A stretch of DNA of 64,000 nt from an uncultured bacterium (GTDB lineage Bacteria > Spirochaetota > UBA4802 > UB4802). The notes beneath the pieces were generated by a model, which saw only the letters and a list, made by a program, of their open reading frames with translations, made no database searches and was not told the origin of the DNA. A program made the translations under genes and the position numbers. The stretch covers positions 103,742 to 167,741 of the forward strand of contig CALEUQ010000011.1 in assembly GCA_937920495.1 (NCBI GenBank), in the 5' to 3' direction. Below are positions 8,287 through 17,341 of the stretch, piece by piece; position 1 is the first letter of the stretch, and each line of letters begins with the position of its first letter.

Positions 8287-9288
8287 ATGATAGCTATTAT
8301 ACGAATGTTATTCATCATTACGTCGGCACTATTTTCAGGCTTGTTTTTTTTCCAATATTCACTGCAGGCAGCAATCATTGCTGCAATTATTGCTTCAGTG
8401 GCAGCTTTGGTATTTATTATAGCAGTTGAGTATATTTCACATACCATATCTACACGCATGGTGATTGCTGCACTGGTTGGTGTGTTCATTGGGCTTATCT
8501 TTGCTCACCTTCTGGTAATAGCTTTTGTTTCCATTCCGCTTAATCTAGAGGTTTCAACAGTTAAACTTATCAGTGCCTTAATATACCATATAGTGGGATA
8601 TGCTACTGTTTTATTTTTTGTCATTAATTGTGATGATATTGCAATTTTTGATGCGATAGTTCCTGTGAAACGTGAGGAAAGCCATGATGGGGCTGCGTAC
8701 AAAATACTTGATACCAGCGTCATTATAGATGGCAGGATCTCGGATATATGCGATACAGGCTTTATTGAAGGCATTCTGGTCATTCCTAACTTTGTGTTGA
8801 ATGAATTGCAGATGATAGCGGATTCGGCTGATTCTATCAAGCGTAACCGCGGAAGGAGGGGTCTTGATATTTTAAATAAAATGCAAAAAGATCAGCGTAT
8901 CCTTGTGAAGATATCTGATGTGGATTTCCCTGAAGTTAATGAGGTTGATGCAAAATTGGTAAAATTAGCTAAGTTGATGAATGCTAAAATTATAACCAAT
9001 GATTTTAATCTTAATAAGGTAGCTGAATTTCACGGAGTGAAAGTGTTGAATATAAATCAGCTTTCAAATGCACTCAAACCTGTGGTGCTGCCTGGTGAAG
9101 AAATGGCGGTTTCCCTTATTAAAGAAGGCAAAGACCCCAATCAGGCTATTGGCTACCTGGATGATGGAACAATGGTTGTTGTTGAAAATGGAAGGTCGCG
9201 GCTTAATTCCAATGTTGATGTCATAGTAACATCAGTTTTACAGACGACAGCAGGGAGAATGATATTTGCCAGGATCAAAGAAGACTAA
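8287..9288 (+). CDS. Membrane PIN-TRAM domain protein (YacL-like putative RNase)
   Basis: Four hydrophobic segments occupy roughly residues 1-120. A PIN domain follows from about residue 138 ([17 protein letters not shown]), with the acidic metal-site residues Asp in LDTS, in the middle, and in ITNDFN near residue 241. A TRAM-like beta-barrel closes the protein ([14 protein letters not shown]). The same architecture is found in YacL-type proteins of many bacteria; the nuclease activity is inferred from the PIN family. The next gene starts 23 bases before this one ends, so the two are translationally coupled. The ribosome site is TAAGG just ahead of the ATG. Confidence 0.9.
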   Translation: MIAIIRMLFIITSALFSGLFFFQYSLQAAIIAAIIASVAALVFIIAVEYISHTISTRMVIAALVGVFIGLIFAHLLVIAFVSIPLNLEVSTVKLISALIYHIVGYATVLFFVINCDDIAIFDAIVPVKREESHDGAAYKILDTSVIIDGRISDICDTGFIEGILVIPNFVLNELQMIADSADSIKRNRGRRGLDILNKMQKDQRILVKISDVDFPEVNEVDAKLVKLAKLMNAKIITNDFNLNKVAEFHGVKVLNINQLSNALKPVVLPGEEMAVSLIKEGKDPNQAIGYLDDGTMVVVENGRSRLNSNVDVIVTSVLQTTAGRMIFARIKED

Positions 9289-9850
9289 TGCAGCAATAGT
9301 TGCGCTGTGTGGAAGTCCGCATACAAATGGCAATACTGCTACTGCGCTACGGTTGCTTTTTAATGAACTTACGGGCATATCAAAAAAAATATATTTTGCC
9401 TATGAACTGGCAGTGCATCCGTGCACAGGATGTGGATTCTGCAGCAGAGAATTTGGGTGTATTTTTGACGATGGAATGAATGAATTGTATGATGTGCTAC
9501 AGAATTCCCGTATGCTTATTATTGCGTCGCCATTATATTTTTCACACCTACCTTCACCATTAAAATCTATTATTGATCGATGCCAGGTTTTCTGGGAATA
9601 TTACAACCGTGGAAATACACCGCGGCAGCAGCAGTATGGCTTTGCTTTGCTTGTTGGCGGAGGTAACTATAGCACAATGTTTATGCCATCTGTGATGACA
9701 TTACGGCATTTATTTAATTCACTTAACTATCGTTTTGATGAAGAAAAATATGTGCTATTACCTGATATAAATAACAAAAAAGATATAAAAAATGACGATA
9801 TTACTAAAAAGATTGCAACTGCTGCACGCTATATAAAAAAATTGTTATAA
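9266..9850 (+). CDS. Flavodoxin-like FMN protein / NADPH-dependent FMN reductase family
   Basis: The 194-residue protein opens with a flavodoxin strand and phosphate loop ([20 protein letters not shown]) and has a Cys-rich insertion typical of the iron-sulfur flavoprotein group ([17 protein letters not shown]), then [20 protein letters not shown], which binds the FMN ring and forms the second half of the fold. These proteins carry out electron transfer or quinone/metal reduction. The only in-frame start with a ribosome site (AGGGAGA) is the TTG at 9266, inside the end of the PIN-TRAM gene. The substrate is unknown. Four cysteines (CxxCxxC plus one) may hold a metal or cluster; this is inference. 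Confidence 0.85.
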   Translation: MPGSKKTNAAIVALCGSPHTNGNTATALRLLFNELTGISKKIYFAYELAVHPCTGCGFCSREFGCIFDDGMNELYDVLQNSRMLIIASPLYFSHLPSPLKSIIDRCQVFWEYYNRGNTPRQQQYGFALLVGGGNYSTMFMPSVMTLRHLFNSLNYRFDEEKYVLLPDINNKKDIKNDDITKKIATAARYIKKLL

Positions 9851-9863
9851 ACAAGAGGGAAGT

Positions 9864-11105
9864 ATGAAATTATATGTAACGCTGACTTTTTCTTCCACCA
9901 GTGATGATTTGTCTTTGTTTGTGAAGAAGGTTGTTGAGGCGGGATGTTCAATTCGCAGTATTAATTATATATCTCAGGAAGGAAGTCATACTACCTATAA
10001 AGCTGATCTTATGTATACTGATAGAAAGATATTTAAAGAAAAAGTGTTAAGCTGGGTATCCAGAGAAACCACGTTAATTGACTGCAGTGATATCATGTCC
10101 AGAGGTATTGAAGGAGGATTGCTGAAAGTACATAGTAAAATACCGTTTGATTCAGCTGGTGAATTTGAGGGCAAGATTCTTGGCTATATTGAAATTCTAA
10201 AAGACGACCTTATAACAGAAGAAACACTCAACTATACAGGTATGTCCAGCAATTGTGGTATGATAATTCTGACAGAAGATAATAATGAGATAAAGCCTGA
10301 GGAGATATACAATTATATTCTTATAGAAAGGGACTCTCTTCTATTGAGCCATTGCACCACAATGAATCCTCAACCTCTTTTAATGCGATACAGAACAAAA
10401 GATGATATATTGAAAATACTGGATTCCGTTTCAGGTAATTATGCTTTGATGCGTATTGCTTTGACTGATACATTGCAGGAAGTGACACTCTTTCAACGTA
10501 TGGATGAGATAAAAACTGGTGTGATAAGCAGGGAATATGATGAGATGGCGCTCTATTGCCTTATTAAAGTTATGAATATTTTAAAACGGCATCATGTTTC
10601 ACTGCCTGATTCAGTGGTAGGTATTGTTGGAATAACTACAACTTCTCTGCGCTTTACTCGATTATTGTACGGCAGTGGATGCAGCAAGGTGTTAGGGTAT
10701 GATATAAACGAAGTAAATCTTTATCATTTTGAAAAGGAAAAGGGTATTGCCACAAATATTGATAATGTGTTTGAAAATGCGGATGTGGTTGTGTTTATAT
10801 CTGATTGTTGTTCAAGTAAGGATTTTTATAAGTTAGGTAAGGGACAGATTGTATTGATTAATCCTAAAATTAATTTTGATGCTCTGGTATTTCAGGAAAG
10901 AGGTATAAAAGATTATGAGTTACTCAATACTGAAAACTCTTACCTGTTACTACCTGGCTTGGCACAAAAAATGTTAAAAGAACAGATGCATTTATTAAAC
11001 GAAGATGTGTTGATCTCAATAGCTAAAGCATTAAATGGCGCACAAATTGATATTGACAGTGCTGAAAACATGTACAGCATCACAGAAGAAATACAAAAAG
11101 TGTAA
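9864..11105 (+). CDS. Unknown protein with ACT-like N terminus and NAD-binding Rossmann domain, 413 aa
   Basis: I do not recognise the full-length family. Residues 1-75 look like an ACT-type ligand-binding module (KLYVTLTFSSTSDDLS, FVKKVVEAGCSIRSIN). Residues ~250-345 look like a Rossmann fold: VVGIVGITTTSLRFTRLLYG is the first beta-alpha unit (glycine-poor for a canonical GxGxxG), followed by KVLGYDINEVNLYHFEKEKG with an Asp that fits an NAD ribose ligand, then ADVVVFISD. The layout is reminiscent of ACT-containing malic enzyme or prephenate dehydrogenase, but the malate-binding and catalytic motifs are not evident. It starts 13 bases after the flavodoxin gene stops and is likely cotranscribed with it. 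Confidence 0.6.
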   Translation: MKLYVTLTFSSTSDDLSLFVKKVVEAGCSIRSINYISQEGSHTTYKADLMYTDRKIFKEKVLSWVSRETTLIDCSDIMSRGIEGGLLKVHSKIPFDSAGEFEGKILGYIEILKDDLITEETLNYTGMSSNCGMIILTEDNNEIKPEEIYNYILIERDSLLLSHCTTMNPQPLLMRYRTKDDILKILDSVSGNYALMRIALTDTLQEVTLFQRMDEIKTGVISREYDEMALYCLIKVMNILKRHHVSLPDSVVGIVGITTTSLRFTRLLYGSGCSKVLGYDINEVNLYHFEKEKGIATNIDNVFENADVVVFISDCCSSKDFYKLGKGQIVLINPKINFDALVFQERGIKDYELLNTENSYLLLPGLAQKMLKEQMHLLNEDVLISIAKALNGAQIDIDSAENMYSITEEIQKV

Positions 11106-11112
11106 TGTACCA

Positions 11113-11847
11113 TTACGGATACAGTATATACCAGTTTATGTTTTTAAATTTGAAATGCCTGATAGTGTAATGTCTTTCTGATATATGTATTGATCCTTTT
11201 TTTAACTTTTCTTCATCCAGCTTTAATGCTCCTGATTGTTTTATATTAAAAATAACCTCCCCGTTTGTTTCTGCAATTATTGCATCAGGGGGCAATACCT
11301 CATAAAACGTATTCTGATTTATAAGACCAATACAGAATCCTTTATTTCTATCGTTCAATTGGATAGGATAACATATACAGAAGCTATAATTGCCCGACAT
11401 GGGAGGATATTCAAACGGTTTATAAATAGCTATATCATCAAATGAAAGATTTGATATAAAATAGTGTAATACTGGAGATAGGTGGGATAATCTTTTACCA
11501 TAAAGGTCTATATGTTTCATGGAATATAGTATTGTATATGAGCTATTGACCACAACGAGGTCATCATAGAATCGCTCCGTCACATTACCTATCATTTCAC
11601 TTATGTGTTCATATTCAAGCAGATAATACTTTTGCCCACCATTATCCATATTTATAAGATGTGTAAGATTGGCAATAAGTTCATGTTTTTGTATTATTGC
11701 AACTGCATTATTCATATCATTAATATATGGAGAAAACAAAGATGATATTAACCGTTCTTCGGACTTTGTTGTTGTATATGTGCTGCAGGAAAGTAAGCAA
11801 AAAATATTTAATATAATTGTAGGTATAGACAGGTTTCTTATCTTCAT
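11113..11847 (-). CDS. Lipoprotein with Cache/PDC-like sensor domain, 244 aa
   Basis: The chosen start (ATG at 11847, product MKIRNLSIPTIILNIFCLLSC) gives a lipoprotein signal peptide ending in the lipobox LLSC. A longer frame with another ATG exists upstream. The mature part begins with a long helix (SSLFSPYINDMNNAVAIIQK) and then alternating strands (DDLVVVNSSYTILYSMKHID, FCICYPIQLNDRNKGFCIGL) that resemble the extracellular PDC/Cache domains of chemoreceptors and histidine kinases. There is no transmembrane helix or signalling output domain, so it would need a partner. Convergent with the preceding unknown gene (7-base gap). Confidence 0.55.
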   Translation of the reverse strand: MKIRNLSIPTIILNIFCLLSCSTYTTTKSEERLISSLFSPYINDMNNAVAIIQKHELIANLTHLINMDNGGQKYYLLEYEHISEMIGNVTERFYDDLVVVNSSYTILYSMKHIDLYGKRLSHLSPVLHYFISNLSFDDIAIYKPFEYPPMSGNYSFCICYPIQLNDRNKGFCIGLINQNTFYEVLPPDAIIAETNGEVIFNIKQSGALKLDEEKLKKGSIHISERHYTIRHFKFKNINWYILYP

Positions 11848-12120
11848 AAATTTGCAATACATGTACATTATGGTTTATTTTAATAGAGATCTTATATAAT
11901 AATCGGTTGATATCTTTCTAATTACAATAACAAAAAAAGCTTACTATTTGTTATCTCTATACTACTAATCATTAATTTAAAAAACATGGTAAGCAGACGT
12001 TTTATGCCACATTGTTAATTCTTGTAACATTCAAAATTATCAAAATTAATTTGACATTTTTCATAAAGTTTATTTTGTATTACGCAAATAAATACATAAA
12101 TGTGATTTTTTTAAAATAAA

Positions 12121-12243
12121 TTACTAATAATTCCTTGAAAATATTTTGTTAATAAAAAGGTGTACATCCCCGCCGCTTTCGGCGGCGGGGATGTACAATA
12201 TGTTTGTTATGTTCACAAATTTTATTTAAGGAATAAATCGTGA
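12121..12243 (+). mobile_element. MITE-like element, 123 bp, with GC-rich hairpin insert
   Basis: The ends are imperfect terminal inverted repeats: the left end TTACTAATAATTCCTTGAAA and the right end TTTAAGGAATAAATCGTGA pair over about 37 bases. The same element occurs in reverse orientation at 29303-29412 without the central hairpin, and as a right-half fragment at 2314-2354. Small size, no coding capacity, TIRs and an intergenic position suggest a non-autonomous transposable element; no transposase is in the window. Target-site duplication is not obvious in A+T-rich flanks. Confidence 0.7.
12161..12197. repeat. Perfect GC-rich hairpin inside the MITE-like element
   Basis: The arms TGTACATCCCCGCCGC (12161-12176) and GCGGCGGGGATGTACA (12182-12197) form a perfect 16-bp stem with loop TTTCG. 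Its G+C content contrasts sharply with the surrounding DNA. The sister copy at 29 kb has only GTGTACAC at this point. Confidence 0.9.
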
Positions 12244-12314
12244 AAATAAAATAAATATAACAATACATAAATAATTTTAAAACAAATATAAAAAAGAGGG
12301 AGGGAATTGTTGTC

Positions 12315-13316
12315 ATGGTTAAAGATATTATTATTTTTTACTATCTCCCAATTGGTATTTTCATCGCTTATTGCTGCTGTGATATAATCGCGATTATTGT
12401 ATATAGGATAAAGAAAACCAGAATTATTGTACCGGTTTTACTGTATTGTATAGCCCTAACGGGTATTTCTGTAATTTATATTTATCCCATCAATATGTAT
12501 ATTTATGGACCACAGTATGTGTGTATATTTTTAATAATTTTTATTGGCATTTACTGTGCATTACTGGCAATGGTTCATTTTGAAAGCGGTAGTTCTTTGC
12601 GTGATTTCATACACCATGTTTTTGCCAAAAGCCTGGTAGTCTTATTTTTTATGATTCTTTCAAAAGATATCGATGTGTATCAAAAGATTATAATCCCGGG
12701 TTTTGACATGATTCTTTCTTCAAGTATGCTTTTTGTAAAACCAAAAATTTTAGCATGTTATTCCATACATTTTCCTCATCGTGGGTCATTAATGTTCATG
12801 ATATTAACAACCATTTGCTATTGTATGGTCATTATGGATAATTCTGTGGCATTGCATTCACTCATTGCTTTTAGCGTGCTTACTGTATGTACTATACGTT
12901 TGATTGCAAAAATATTTATTTGTATATGTAATGATTCACTGTATGATTACATAAAAATAAATGACGAGCAATTATATACAGGAGAGAAATATAATGCATT
13001 AATCAAAATAATTAAGGAGCATGTGAAAGAATATTACAATTCACCAATTGATAAATATACTATTGCACTTCAATGTGAAATGCATCCTGATTATATTTCT
13101 AAGGTCTTCAAAAATGAAGAAGGAATGACTATTAATAAATATATACAGATTGTACGTCTTGAAAAAGCCAGGCATTTATTATTATATTCTGATAAGAAGA
13201 TAATTGAGGTTGCTTTTGATGTGGGCTATGAAAATTTAGCCACATTCTACAGGCATTTTGTAAAACAATATAAAAAATCACCACAACAAATTAGAAAAGA
13301 AAAACTTACAAAGTAA
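12315..13316 (+). CDS. AraC-family regulator with membrane N-terminal domain
   Basis: Residues 1-~210 contain about six or seven hydrophobic helices (IIIFYYLPIGIFIAYCCC, VLLYCIALTGISVIYIYPIN, and further ones). The C-terminal ~105 residues form the AraC double helix-turn-helix: first HTH KYTIALQCEMHPDYISKVFK and second HTH with IIEVAFDVGYENLATFYRHF, ending KKSPQQIRKE. A membrane-bound sensor directly fused to a DNA-binding domain suggests one-component signalling from the membrane to DNA. A strong GAGGGAGG lies about 10 bases before the ATG. The likely targets are neighbours such as the CoA-ligase-like gene or putP, but that is only positional inference. Confidence 0.85.
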   Translation: MVKDIIIFYYLPIGIFIAYCCCDIIAIIVYRIKKTRIIVPVLLYCIALTGISVIYIYPINMYIYGPQYVCIFLIIFIGIYCALLAMVHFESGSSLRDFIHHVFAKSLVVLFFMILSKDIDVYQKIIIPGFDMILSSSMLFVKPKILACYSIHFPHRGSLMFMILTTICYCMVIMDNSVALHSLIAFSVLTVCTIRLIAKIFICICNDSLYDYIKINDEQLYTGEKYNALIKIIKEHVKEYYNSPIDKYTIALQCEMHPDYISKVFKNEEGMTINKYIQIVRLEKARHLLLYSDKKIIEVAFDVGYENLATFYRHFVKQYKKSPQQIRKEKLTK

Positions 13317-13321
13317 CCCTG

Positions 13322-14713
13322 TTACACACCTGCAATTGTTTTTGCCTGTGTTAATGATTTTTTCTTACTGGCGCAAAAGTATTGGTATGAAATCTGTAAT
13401 GCACGCACCGCTTCCTCAGGTGATTCAAAACTGGGTATAGAATATGCAGTTCTTATTTTCAATATACGGTCAATTGCATTGGGGATGTATATACTTGCAG
13501 GTTTATCATATTGTGTGCATAACTTGATTAATTCCTGGATACCGTCGATGACAACCTGTTGCCATACATTGGGTACTGCACAGATACCATCAATTTCATC
13601 TGAAGATAACAGATGCGTGAAAATGTCAATGAATGTCTGCAGCGATAATGTTGGTCCCAAATCAATAGGATTTGAAACATTATAGAGTTTTCCGCACCGT
13701 GCAATTTTTTGCTGCAGTTCATCTGATAAGGTGGGAATTTCAAAACCAGCTTCCACCAAAAGATCAGAGGTTATACCACCAAACGCACCAGAATTGGTAA
13801 AGATTGCAATACGTGTGCCTTTGAGCAAAGGCATGGTAGTGAAAATCTTTGGCATGGAATACAATTCACTGATGGCTTTGCAGCGGATTATACCCACCTG
13901 CCTGCATGCTGCATCAAAGATAATATCGTTATTTGCCATACCAGCAGTATGTGACATGGCAGCCTTTGCACCTTCATTAGTCCTGCCAACTTTATATACA
14001 AGGATGGGTATTGATGAGCGTTTTGCAGCATCCAGAAAGCGCGCGCCGTTCTTGATGCTTTCAATATACATACCAATGACCTTTGTACCATCAGTGTTGA
14101 AGTAATCGATACAGTCTGCTTCATCAATATCTTCTTTGTTACCTATACTCATCATCTTGTTTACGTTGACAACATCGCTGCGCAATGAATCCATTATTAA
14201 TACACCAACTCCACCACTCTGGATAACATAGGAGATGTCACCGGGGCGATCAAACACACCATCGTATTCACCTGGGCGAGCCCCAAAAAAACAACAGAAT
14301 CTGTTATGTGCATTTAATGTGCCCAAACAGTTTGGGCCTATGAAACGAATATTGTACTGCCTGGCGATCTCATTTACTTCTCTTTGCAGTTGTTTTCCAT
14401 ATTCGCCTTCTTCGGTAAAGCCTGCAGTTTCAATGATAACGGCTTTAATGCCTTTTTTTCCGCATTCCTCCATGACTTCAGGTACGGTGGCAGCAGGAGT
14501 AAGTATTATAGCTAAATCAATATCATGAGGTATTTCATGTAGATTCTGAAAACCCTTGCACCCTTTTACATCTTCGCCTTTACGGTTTATTGCATAAATT
14601 TTTGCATCATACTTCAAAAAAGTAAGATATTCACAGATAGTTGCGCCTAAATTGAATGGTTTGTTAGAAGCACCTATTATGGCAATTGACCGAGGGTTAA
14701 AAAAAGCATCCAT
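13322..14713 (-). CDS. Acyl/acetyl-CoA synthetase (ADP-forming) alpha-type subunit
   Basis: The product (463 aa) has an N-terminal CoA-binding Rossmann domain (NPRSIAIIGASNKPFNLG) and a succinyl-CoA-ligase-like domain (SHTAGMANNDIIFDAACRQV, where the His would be the phosphorylated residue in this family). Later, IAIFTNSGAFGGITSDLL and VSNPIDLGPTLSLQTF match the second flavodoxin-like domain. The ATP-grasp (beta) domain is absent here and not in the window, so it is either a split alpha subunit or a CoA-binding paralogue. The start ATG at 14713 is preceded by GGAG six bases upstream; longer starts upstream lack this. It ends 6 bases from the convergent AraC regulator gene. Confidence 0.8.
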   Translation of the reverse strand: MDAFFNPRSIAIIGASNKPFNLGATICEYLTFLKYDAKIYAINRKGEDVKGCKGFQNLHEIPHDIDLAIILTPAATVPEVMEECGKKGIKAVIIETAGFTEEGEYGKQLQREVNEIARQYNIRFIGPNCLGTLNAHNRFCCFFGARPGEYDGVFDRPGDISYVIQSGGVGVLIMDSLRSDVVNVNKMMSIGNKEDIDEADCIDYFNTDGTKVIGMYIESIKNGARFLDAAKRSSIPILVYKVGRTNEGAKAAMSHTAGMANNDIIFDAACRQVGIIRCKAISELYSMPKIFTTMPLLKGTRIAIFTNSGAFGGITSDLLVEAGFEIPTLSDELQQKIARCGKLYNVSNPIDLGPTLSLQTFIDIFTHLLSSDEIDGICAVPNVWQQVVIDGIQELIKLCTQYDKPASIYIPNAIDRILKIRTAYSIPSFESPEEAVRALQISYQYFCASKKKSLTQAKTIAGV

Positions 14714-14871
14714 AGATGGCTCCATAATAATCATAGTGATAAAGCATTTGTATGACAACTTACAAAATATACTTTTTTTATCAATAAAAAAAATATAGTT
14801 ATTTTGATATTATTTTTATAATTATAAGACAAAGTATTGATCAAAATTATTTCATAATTAATGAAGTGAGA

Positions 14872-14894
14872 CTCCGTTGCATTCGGCAACAGAG
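14872..14894 (-). terminator. Hairpin after putP, possible terminator
   Basis: CTC-C-GTTGC (14872-14880), loop ATTCG, GCAAC-A-GAG (14886-14894) form an 8-bp stem with one mismatch just downstream of putP on its own strand. The tail TCTCACTT is not T-rich, so it may work poorly as an intrinsic terminator or may be a REP-type structure. Confidence 0.4.
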
Positions 14895-14909
14895 CCCTGA
14901 AGTTGTGCA

Positions 14910-16364
14910 TTATTGCGATTTCGCTTCGTCTTTCATTTTTGAAAATTCACTATGTATTGTTGCGTCTTGTGCAGGATAGATCCTGTTAAGTACGGTAATG
15001 GTGAATGCATTGGCAATAAATCCGGGAACTATCTCATAACAATAATGACTTAGTCCTAAGAATTTCCAGGAAACCAGTGCAATTGTCCCTGCAAGCATTC
15101 CGCCCAGTACGGATTGCCATGATGTAGTCTTTGAAAAAAGCGCAAACAGCACAACAGGTCCAAATGCAGCACCAAAACCACCCCATGCATAGGCCACAAG
15201 CCCAAGCACAGTATTTTCAGGATTCATGGCAAACAGTGCCGCAATAATTGTTACAAGCATTGTGGTTACCCGGCCAATATGAATTAATTCTTTTTGGGAT
15301 GCATCGCGTTTTATGATACGCTGGTAAAAGTCCTCGGTTAATGCTGCTGAACATACCAGCAATTGTGAATCAGCTGTGGACATGATTGCAGAAAGTATTG
15401 CAGCAAGAAGTATTCCTCCAATCCATGGCGAAAAAAATTTCTGTATCATAAAGATGAAGACCTTTTCGGCATTGTGTGGCGATAGTTCCGGGAATAGATA
15501 CACTGCTGCAATCCCAATGAAAGAAGCACCACATAAAGAGATGCTAACCCACGTCATTGCAATGCGGCGAGCACCGTTAATATCGTTATGTGAATGTATT
15601 CCCATAAAGCGTGCTAAGATATGTGGCTGACCAAAATAGCCCAGTCCCCATGAGGCAGTGGATACCACTGAGAGTAGCGTAACCGATGTAAAAGGATTAA
15701 CCGGTAAAGACGCGTTGTGCATAGCATGCGTGATGGCATGTAAAGAACCAATATGCTGCAAGGCAACAATAGGGACTATGATAATTGCAAAAAACATGAG
15801 TGAACCCTGTATAACATCGGTCATACTTACAGCAAAAAAGCCACCTAACGATGTGTAAAAAAGAATGATACATGCACCAATCAGTACTGCGATATGATAT
15901 TCTATGCCTACCATGGACTCAAAAAGTTTGCCTGAAGCAACAAATCCAGAAGAAAGATATATGGTGAAAAAAATAAGAATGATTAAAGCCGAAATGATAC
16001 GAAGAAGTCCGGTAGGGTCTTTGAATCGGTCCTCAAAGAATGTTGGCAAGGTTATGGAATCGGTAATTTCGGTGTACACACGTAAACGCTTTGCAATGAG
16101 TTTCCAGTTACAGTAGGTTCCAATCAAAAGCCCAGCGGCAATCCATATGGCAGGCATTCCGCTTACGTACAGGGCACCGGGTAAACCCATGAGCAGCCAT
16201 CCGCTCATGTCACTTGCCTGGGCTGACAGTGCCATGACAAATTTGCCTAACTTTCTGCCACCTAAGATAAAATCGGAGATATCATGTGATTTATTATAAT
16301 AATATACTCCAATTGCCAGTAATAGGACAAGATATAATCCAAAGGTTATGAACGTAGCTATCAT
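14910..16364 (-). CDS. putP: Sodium/proline symporter (SSS family)
   Basis: This is a 484-residue polytopic membrane protein of the sodium:solute symporter family. Close to PutP features are FILGGRKLGKFVMALSAQAS and DMSGWLLMGLPGALYVSGM in TM1-2, SLGGFFAVSMTDVIQGSLMF with the sodium-site region, and the late IMSTADSQLLVCSAALTEDF. About 12-13 hydrophobic helices are visible. It imports proline (or a related solute) driven by sodium. The gene is upstream of, and in the same orientation as, the CoA-ligase-like gene, separated by about 200 bases with a hairpin between them, so they may be independent units. Substrate specificity is inferred from the closest family. Confidence 0.87.
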   Translation of the reverse strand: MIATFITFGLYLVLLLAIGVYYYNKSHDISDFILGGRKLGKFVMALSAQASDMSGWLLMGLPGALYVSGMPAIWIAAGLLIGTYCNWKLIAKRLRVYTEITDSITLPTFFEDRFKDPTGLLRIISALIILIFFTIYLSSGFVASGKLFESMVGIEYHIAVLIGACIILFYTSLGGFFAVSMTDVIQGSLMFFAIIIVPIVALQHIGSLHAITHAMHNASLPVNPFTSVTLLSVVSTASWGLGYFGQPHILARFMGIHSHNDINGARRIAMTWVSISLCGASFIGIAAVYLFPELSPHNAEKVFIFMIQKFFSPWIGGILLAAILSAIMSTADSQLLVCSAALTEDFYQRIIKRDASQKELIHIGRVTTMLVTIIAALFAMNPENTVLGLVAYAWGGFGAAFGPVVLFALFSKTTSWQSVLGGMLAGTIALVSWKFLGLSHYCYEIVPGFIANAFTITVLNRIYPAQDATIHSEFSKMKDEAKSQ

Positions 16365-16530
16365 TCCCTGCTGTCCTCTATGAAAATGTGTCAGGATTAA
16401 TCAATAGTTGCAATGACCGGTTATGATTGTCAATGTAATTATAGATGGACCAAACCCCATTCTTACGATGGCAGTTTGCACGTTATGCATGAAAGGGCAA
16501 AATTAACAGTGAAAGAAATCAATTTTTTTA

Positions 16531-16559
16531 TTGACTAAATAAATCACTATGCGTATTAT
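16531..16559 (+). promoter_or_regulatory. Sigma70-type promoter for STAS gene
   Basis: TTGACT (16531-16536), a 17-base spacer and TATTAT (16554-16559) lie about 40 bases before the STAS gene start. This is one of the clearest -35/-10 pairs in the window. Confidence 0.7.
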
Positions 16560-16598
16560 TTCAACCGTTCTTATATACTAGTTAATAAGGTGAGCAGT

Positions 16599-16928
16599 AT
16601 GATTGAATTAACAGATAAAGGGAATGGTACATTCGTTGTCAAGATAATCATGCAAGAAGTGCATACCTTAGATGTTCCGGACCTTAAAGAGAAGCTTCAA
16701 CAGGCAATTGTCAATAAGGGTATAAAGAAGATGGTTGTTGATCTATCAGATGTTAAAATGATCACAAGCTCTGGTATAGGAATTTTTTTAAACATTAATC
16801 AGAATCTCAAATCGCAGTTTAGATTGGCATGTCCAACGCAGGAAGTACAGAAAGTGCTAGAGTTAACCAAAGTTACTTCAATGATAAAAGTATTTACTAC
16901 AGTTGAAGCGGCTCTGCAAAGTTTTTGA
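16599..16928 (+). CDS. STAS domain protein, anti-sigma-factor-antagonist-like, 109 aa
   Basis: The product is essentially one STAS domain. The typical motif VVDLSDVKMITSSGIGIFLN carries the candidate phosphorylation serine in TSSGIG (SpoIIAA-like DSSG region, here TSSG). STAS proteins of this kind bind anti-sigma factors or SpoIIE-type phosphatase partners in stress-signalling cascades. No partner kinase is in the window. The ATG at 16599 is preceded by AAGGTGAG; the in-frame GTG at 16590 overlaps that site and is less likely. It is monocistronic with its own promoter and lies 290 bases before the metX riboswitch, in DNA with no other feature. Confidence 0.88.
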   Translation: MIELTDKGNGTFVVKIIMQEVHTLDVPDLKEKLQQAIVNKGIKKMVVDLSDVKMITSSGIGIFLNINQNLKSQFRLACPTQEVQKVLELTKVTSMIKVFTTVEAALQSF

Positions 16929-17221
16929 AGAATATACAGCAGGTTCCATGGTAGGTTTGAATTAATATAATGAGCAAAATTATGTGAGTAGACATTTTAT
17001 ATATAGCATAATAAATTTCTGAGTAATAATGTATGTAAAAATGTGCATTATCTTTGCCTTCCTACCTTTGTTGAGGGCATATTGTTGATTATATTGTTCT
17101 GTATTAAAATTTATTTTATCATAGCATATAATGTGCTATACTTTTGTTGAATTATTATAATGATATATTTAATATTGTATTTTGAGTTCATATTATAGCA
17201 CGATTATATTTTTTAATCGTA

Positions 17222-17329
17222 CTATCTTATCAAGAGTGGTGGAGGGACTGGCCCTGTGAAGCCACGGCAACCGGCGGTAGTATGAGTCGGTGCCAATTCC
17301 AGCGGAAGAAATTCCGGGAGATGAGATAG
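17222..17329 (+). promoter_or_regulatory. SAM-I (S-box) riboswitch upstream of metX
   Basis: The leader shows the conserved S-box order: P1 5' strand CTATCTTATC then AAGAGTGGTGGAGGGA, CTGGCCC, TGAAGCC, CGGCAACC, ending with the P1 3' strand GATGAGATAG. P1 pairs with one wobble. SAM binding lowers expression of methionine synthesis genes. A terminator follows at 17342-17370, so control is by premature transcription termination. The riboswitch directly precedes metX, as expected. Confidence 0.95.
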
Positions 17330-17341
17330 GCAACAGGTAAT

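Larger units (their letters stand above)
11848..12314. other. Intergenic region, 467 bases, with MITE-like repeat
   Basis: This very A+T-rich gap separates the divergent lipoprotein and AraC regulator genes. It contains the MITE-like repeat at 12121-12243 and its GC hairpin. The promoters of both genes should lie here but I see no convincing -35/-10 pair. No coding sequence is supported. Confidence 0.6.
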
